This document shows, in pieces, positions 60,839 through 64,000 of a stretch of 64,000 nt of DNA. The notes beneath the pieces are model-generated. The model did not search any database and was not told the DNA's origin. It worked only from the letters and a program-made list of their open reading frames with translations. The position numbers were made by a program, and so were the translations under genes. Source of the DNA: an uncultured Paracoccaceae bacterium (GTDB taxonomy: Bacteria; Pseudomonadota; Alphaproteobacteria; Rhodobacterales; Rhodobacteraceae); assembly GCA_947501555.1 (NCBI GenBank), contig CANMWG010000001.1, positions 992,001 through 1,056,000 on the forward strand, in the 5' to 3' direction. The stretch's first letter is position 1; the number at the start of each line of letters is the position of its first letter.

Positions 60839-61840
60839 ATGCCAGTCACCATCGGGATCAACGGGTTCGGGCGCATCGGGCGCTGCACCTTGGCCCATAT
60901 TACCGAAGCCGCGCGCAACGACGTCCAAGTGGTCAAAATAAACGCCACCGGTCCGCTTGAAACCAACGCCCACCTGCTGAAATACGACAGTATCCACGGG
61001 CGCCTCAACAGCCCCGTGACGACCAAAGACAACACACTCGATCTTGGGCGCGGGCCCATCGACATGATGTCGAGCTACGACCCCGAAGAGCTTGATTGGA
61101 GCGGCGTTGACGTCGTCCTCGAATGCACCGGTAAATTCAACGATGGGGAAAAATCAGCCGTCCACCTGTCGCGCGGTGCCAAAAAGGTCCTGATCTCTGC
61201 CCCGGCAAAAAACGTCGACCGGACAGTGGTTTATGGGGTGAACCACCGCGACCTGCTGCCGTCAGAGAAAATGATCTCCAACGGATCCTGCACAACAAAC
61301 TGCCTGGCCCCGCTCGCCAAGGTCCTCAACGACGCCATCGGGATCGAACGTGGGATCATGACGACAATCCACAGCTATACTGGCGACCAACCTACGTTGG
61401 ACAGGCGGCACAATGACCTCTACCGGGCGCGGTCCGCAGCCATGGCAATGATTCCCACCTCCACAGGGGCGGCGAAAGCTTTGGGCGAGGTGCTCCCTGA
61501 ACTCAGCGGCAAGCTCGACGGCACAGCGATCCGCGTGCCGACCCCAAATGTCAGTGCCGTGGATCTGACATTTGAGGCGGGAAAATCTGTCACCGCCAAA
61601 GACGTGAACGCGATCATGGCCGAAGCTGCGGCCGGCTACATGGGCATGGTCATGTCCTACGATGCCGAGGCCAAGGTCAGCATCGATTTCAACCACACGA
61701 CACAAAGCTGCATCTTCGCACCCGATCAGACAAAAGTGGTCGGTGGAAAAACAGTGCGTGTGCTCGCTTGGTACGACAACGAATGGGGCTTCTCTGCACG
61801 CATGGCTGACGTAGCTGCAACAATCGGACGGCTAAACTAA
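60839..61840 (+). CDS. gap: Glyceraldehyde-3-phosphate dehydrogenase, paralogue 1
   Basis: A 333-residue type I GAPDH. Catalytic Cys151 is in SNGSCTTNCLAPL and the His partner in the following HSYTGDQ segment. The cofactor-selecting position reads KINATGP, with Asn35-Ala36 where NAD-specific enzymes have Asn-Asp. Other GAPDHs with Ala there (for example B. subtilis GapB) prefer NADP and work in gluconeogenesis, so this may be the NADP-type copy. AGGGGATCAGAT precedes the start. Confidence 0.93.
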   Translation: MPVTIGINGFGRIGRCTLAHITEAARNDVQVVKINATGPLETNAHLLKYDSIHGRLNSPVTTKDNTLDLGRGPIDMMSSYDPEELDWSGVDVVLECTGKFNDGEKSAVHLSRGAKKVLISAPAKNVDRTVVYGVNHRDLLPSEKMISNGSCTTNCLAPLAKVLNDAIGIERGIMTTIHSYTGDQPTLDRRHNDLYRARSAAMAMIPTSTGAAKALGEVLPELSGKLDGTAIRVPTPNVSAVDLTFEAGKSVTAKDVNAIMAEAAAGYMGMVMSYDAEAKVSIDFNHTTQSCIFAPDQTKVVGGKTVRVLAWYDNEWGFSARMADVAATIGRLN

Positions 61841-62007
61841 AATCCGTCTCTCAGCAGGTCACCAAAGGCCTACGGATGGATGTCAGCTAAACCCGGTGCA
61901 ATCGACCCGGCCAGACAAAACGCGACGGAAGTGACCGCGCAATCCGTGGAATGTAGGTGAATGGCGCCACACAATGTGGGCCAATACTGAAGCGGGAAAC
62001 CAAGAAC

Positions 62008-63117
62008 ATGGTACACATAAAGCACCTTAGCGTGATGGCGGTCCTGGCCAACTTGCCGTTGCAAGTGTCGGCACACCACGGCGTTAGCGGCCAATTTGAT
62101 ATCGACCAAACCTATGACATTGCCGGGGTCATTACCCGTATCAGCATCGTGAACCCACATAGCTATGTCTACTTCGACGTGGCCGATGATGCAGGCACGA
62201 TCACCAACATGCGCTGCGAAATGCCCTCGGGATCGTTGATGAAACGACGGGGCTGGGCCGAAGATATGTTTGAAATTGGAACGAAAATCAGCATTACAGG
62301 TTCACCAGACCGAGCGGACCCCACGACCTGCTACATGACCGAAATCACATTCGAAGATGGAACAACGGCGACGCGGCAAAGCACCTTTGAAGATGGGGTT
62401 GAGGCCACCACCCATGCAGCTCCAGCCTCGCTCGCAGACGGGACGCCCAATATCGCTGGCAATTGGGTCAGTGAGCGTGTGGAACGCGGCGCGCGGGGCA
62501 ACGGCGGACGCCAGACCGTGGCACTGACCCCAGCTGGTACAGCGGCGGTCGCGGGGGCAAATCCAGCCGATAACCCGCGTTTCAACTGCGCTGTGACCAA
62601 CATCGTGATGGATTGGTGGTTCAATCAAATGGTGAATGAGATTGAACAAACAGACAGTGAAATCACCCTGACCTACGGTTTCATGGACCTCGTGAGGACC
62701 ATCCACCTGAATGGCACGGACATGCCTGAAAATTTCCAACCGAGCCGCGCAGGCTTTTCTACTGGTGTGTGGGAGGGGGACACCCTTGTCGTCACCACAA
62801 CAGGATTTGACGAAGGTTGGATCATGGCCCCGGTTGGCGGTGATCGCAGTGCATCGCCCAGTGCCAGACATGGCGGTCAAAGCCAGCGGGCAGATCGGCC
62901 CGGTGGCGGTCCGCAACCCGTGAAGAATAGCACTGAACTCACGGTGACCGAGAACTTTATGCTGAACGACGATGGCACGATCTTGACGCGCACATATACA
63001 TTTACCGATCCGCTGTATCTGGAAACACCCATGACAGGATCAGACCAGGTCATGCGAATCGCCGCATCCCATGAGCCCTATGCATGCAACGACCTAACAA
63101 ACGAACGGCTGCAGTAA
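62008..63117 (+). CDS. Exported DUF6152 family protein
   Basis: A 369-residue exported protein. The signal peptide is residues 1-21 (LSVMAVLANLPLQVSA|HHG), followed by a DUF6152-type segment (HHGVSGQFDIDQTYDIAGVITRISIVNPHSYVYFDV) and a long C-terminal part with repeated Gly/Thr sections (NIAGNWVSERVERG, GVWEGDTLVVTTTGFDEG). Function unknown. The start at 62008 fits the signal peptide. It lies between the two gap genes without clear relation to them. Confidence 0.72.
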   Translation: MVHIKHLSVMAVLANLPLQVSAHHGVSGQFDIDQTYDIAGVITRISIVNPHSYVYFDVADDAGTITNMRCEMPSGSLMKRRGWAEDMFEIGTKISITGSPDRADPTTCYMTEITFEDGTTATRQSTFEDGVEATTHAAPASLADGTPNIAGNWVSERVERGARGNGGRQTVALTPAGTAAVAGANPADNPRFNCAVTNIVMDWWFNQMVNEIEQTDSEITLTYGFMDLVRTIHLNGTDMPENFQPSRAGFSTGVWEGDTLVVTTTGFDEGWIMAPVGGDRSASPSARHGGQSQRADRPGGGPQPVKNSTELTVTENFMLNDDGTILTRTYTFTDPLYLETPMTGSDQVMRIAASHEPYACNDLTNERLQ

Positions 63118-63370
63118 TCGCGCACGGGGGGCTACGCTTGGCACCCCCCCTGACCTGCCAATCAGAGCATCCAAAGATCGTTTCAATGACCCGCAACCAG
63201 GCCAAAACGGGGTAAGCTAAAAAGATCGATACTCCGAAGCAGCCCATGAAACGGTAAGTACAGCAAATTTACGCAATACATACGCGAAACATATAATGCG
63301 CAGGTTAACTTATTTATGGTAGCCAACGCCAACCTTTGCCAATCTGATCGGGCCGCGCTAGACCCCTGCC

Positions 63371-63514
63371 ATGACCAATAAGATCGCCATATTCCTTGGG
63401 CTATTGATCGCCGGCTTTCTGGCGGCCGACTATCACTATCATGACTGGGGGATGATGACGTTCTTGCTGCGCAAATTGCTCGGTCTGATTGAGTATCTGG
63501 CGTTCTGGAGATAG
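63371..63514 (+). CDS. 47-residue membrane protein between the gap genes
   Basis: ATG 63371 to TAG 63512-63514. The sequence has one hydrophobic segment (about 5-19, IAIFLGLLIAGFLAA), a His-rich turn (YHYHDW) and a second amphipathic helix (LLRKLLGLIEYLAF). It is too short for usual ORF filters. It looks like a real small membrane protein and seems to occur at this position in other roseobacters (from memory, unverified). Function unknown. Confidence 0.55.
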   Translation: MTNKIAIFLGLLIAGFLAADYHYHDWGMMTFLLRKLLGLIEYLAFWR

Positions 63515-63558
63515 CGCCATTTGCATGATCAACGGTTGACCTTTCCGCCTAAATCGCA

Positions 63559-63574
63559 ATGTTAGCGCCAACAT
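63559..63574. promoter_or_regulatory. CceR-like operator upstream of gap paralogue 2
   Basis: ATGTTAGCGCCAACAT is a 16-base palindrome with one mismatched pair, matching the TGTTAGCGCTAACA consensus better than the operators at 60726-60758. It lies 22 bases before the start codon, so a bound repressor could block transcription start. Confidence 0.65.
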
Positions 63575-63595
63575 CATCTTTCAGGAGAATTCGCA

Positions 63596-64000
<405 letters not shown>

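Noticed and set aside
63126..63149. GGGGGG/CCCCCC hairpin after the DUF6152 gene
   Set aside because: The arms could pair, but no T-tract follows on either strand and the loop is long, so a terminator call is not supported.

Overview
The window looks like part of the chromosome of an alphaproteobacterium of the order Rhodobacterales, roseobacter group (Octadecabacter/Loktanella/Yoonia-like is an inference, not a species call). The reasons are a tandem-cold-shock-domain protein, a B12-dependent class II ribonucleotide reductase, a GAAC-N7-GAAC type LexA box, system I cytochrome c maturation genes, paired gap genes flanking a small membrane ORF, and a gene-transfer-agent-type endolysin/holin pair. 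Coding density is high, most neighbouring genes overlap by 1-20 bases, and I see no insertion sequence, integrase, CRISPR array or rRNA operon. It reads as core genome.

Layout. 1-12 kb: end of an aminotransferase, ada DNA repair, a PEP-mutase-like enzyme, an outer membrane barrel protein, anmK, tyrS, acetyltransferases, a PhzF enzyme, a Fur/Mur regulator, a DMT exporter, eno, a DUF985 cupin and an AIM24 protein. 12-18.4 kb (minus strand): nrdJ with a long regulated upstream region, tRNA-Pro(TGG), a DUF192 protein, a double cold-shock protein and pdxH. 18.5-31.9 kb: fabI, gpt, an aminotransferase, a PpiD-like chaperone, trpE, a facing polysaccharide deacetylase gene, then the tight trpG-trpD-ung-trpC-moaC-moeA string and lexA. 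31.8-38.8 kb: comEC convergent with lexA, then gltX, gltA, a PDZ protein, an acetyltransferase and a DUF2087 protein. 38.8-50.6 kb (minus): an enoyl-CoA hydratase and a long set argC-ccmE-[endolysin-holin-XhlA-like-unknown]-ccmF-ccmH, preceded by murI, an acyltransferase and a fused indolepyruvate:ferredoxin oxidoreductase. 50.7-64 kb: a LysR regulator, a small barrel-like protein, a candidate RpoH-driven small RNA, purL, bolA-grxD, an unknown disordered protein, zapA with a coiled-coil partner, tkt, a PhyH dioxygenase, and two gap genes enclosing a DUF6152 protein and a 47-residue ORF.

What works together. trpE/G/D/C cover the first tryptophan steps; eno, tkt, gltA and two gap genes belong to central carbon metabolism, and both gap genes carry LacI-type palindromes resembling CceR operators. 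The ccm genes mature c-type cytochromes. The most unusual feature is a four-gene cassette with overlapping start and stop codons (42117-43825), inserted between ccmE and ccmF, that looks like the lysis module of a gene transfer agent; comEC and lexA, both tied to gene-transfer-agent biology in Rhodobacter, lie 9-11 kb away. Non-coding features worth attention are the RpoH-type small RNA upstream of purL, paired perfect palindromes at two gene ends, and a palindromic repeat family in which stop codons are embedded.
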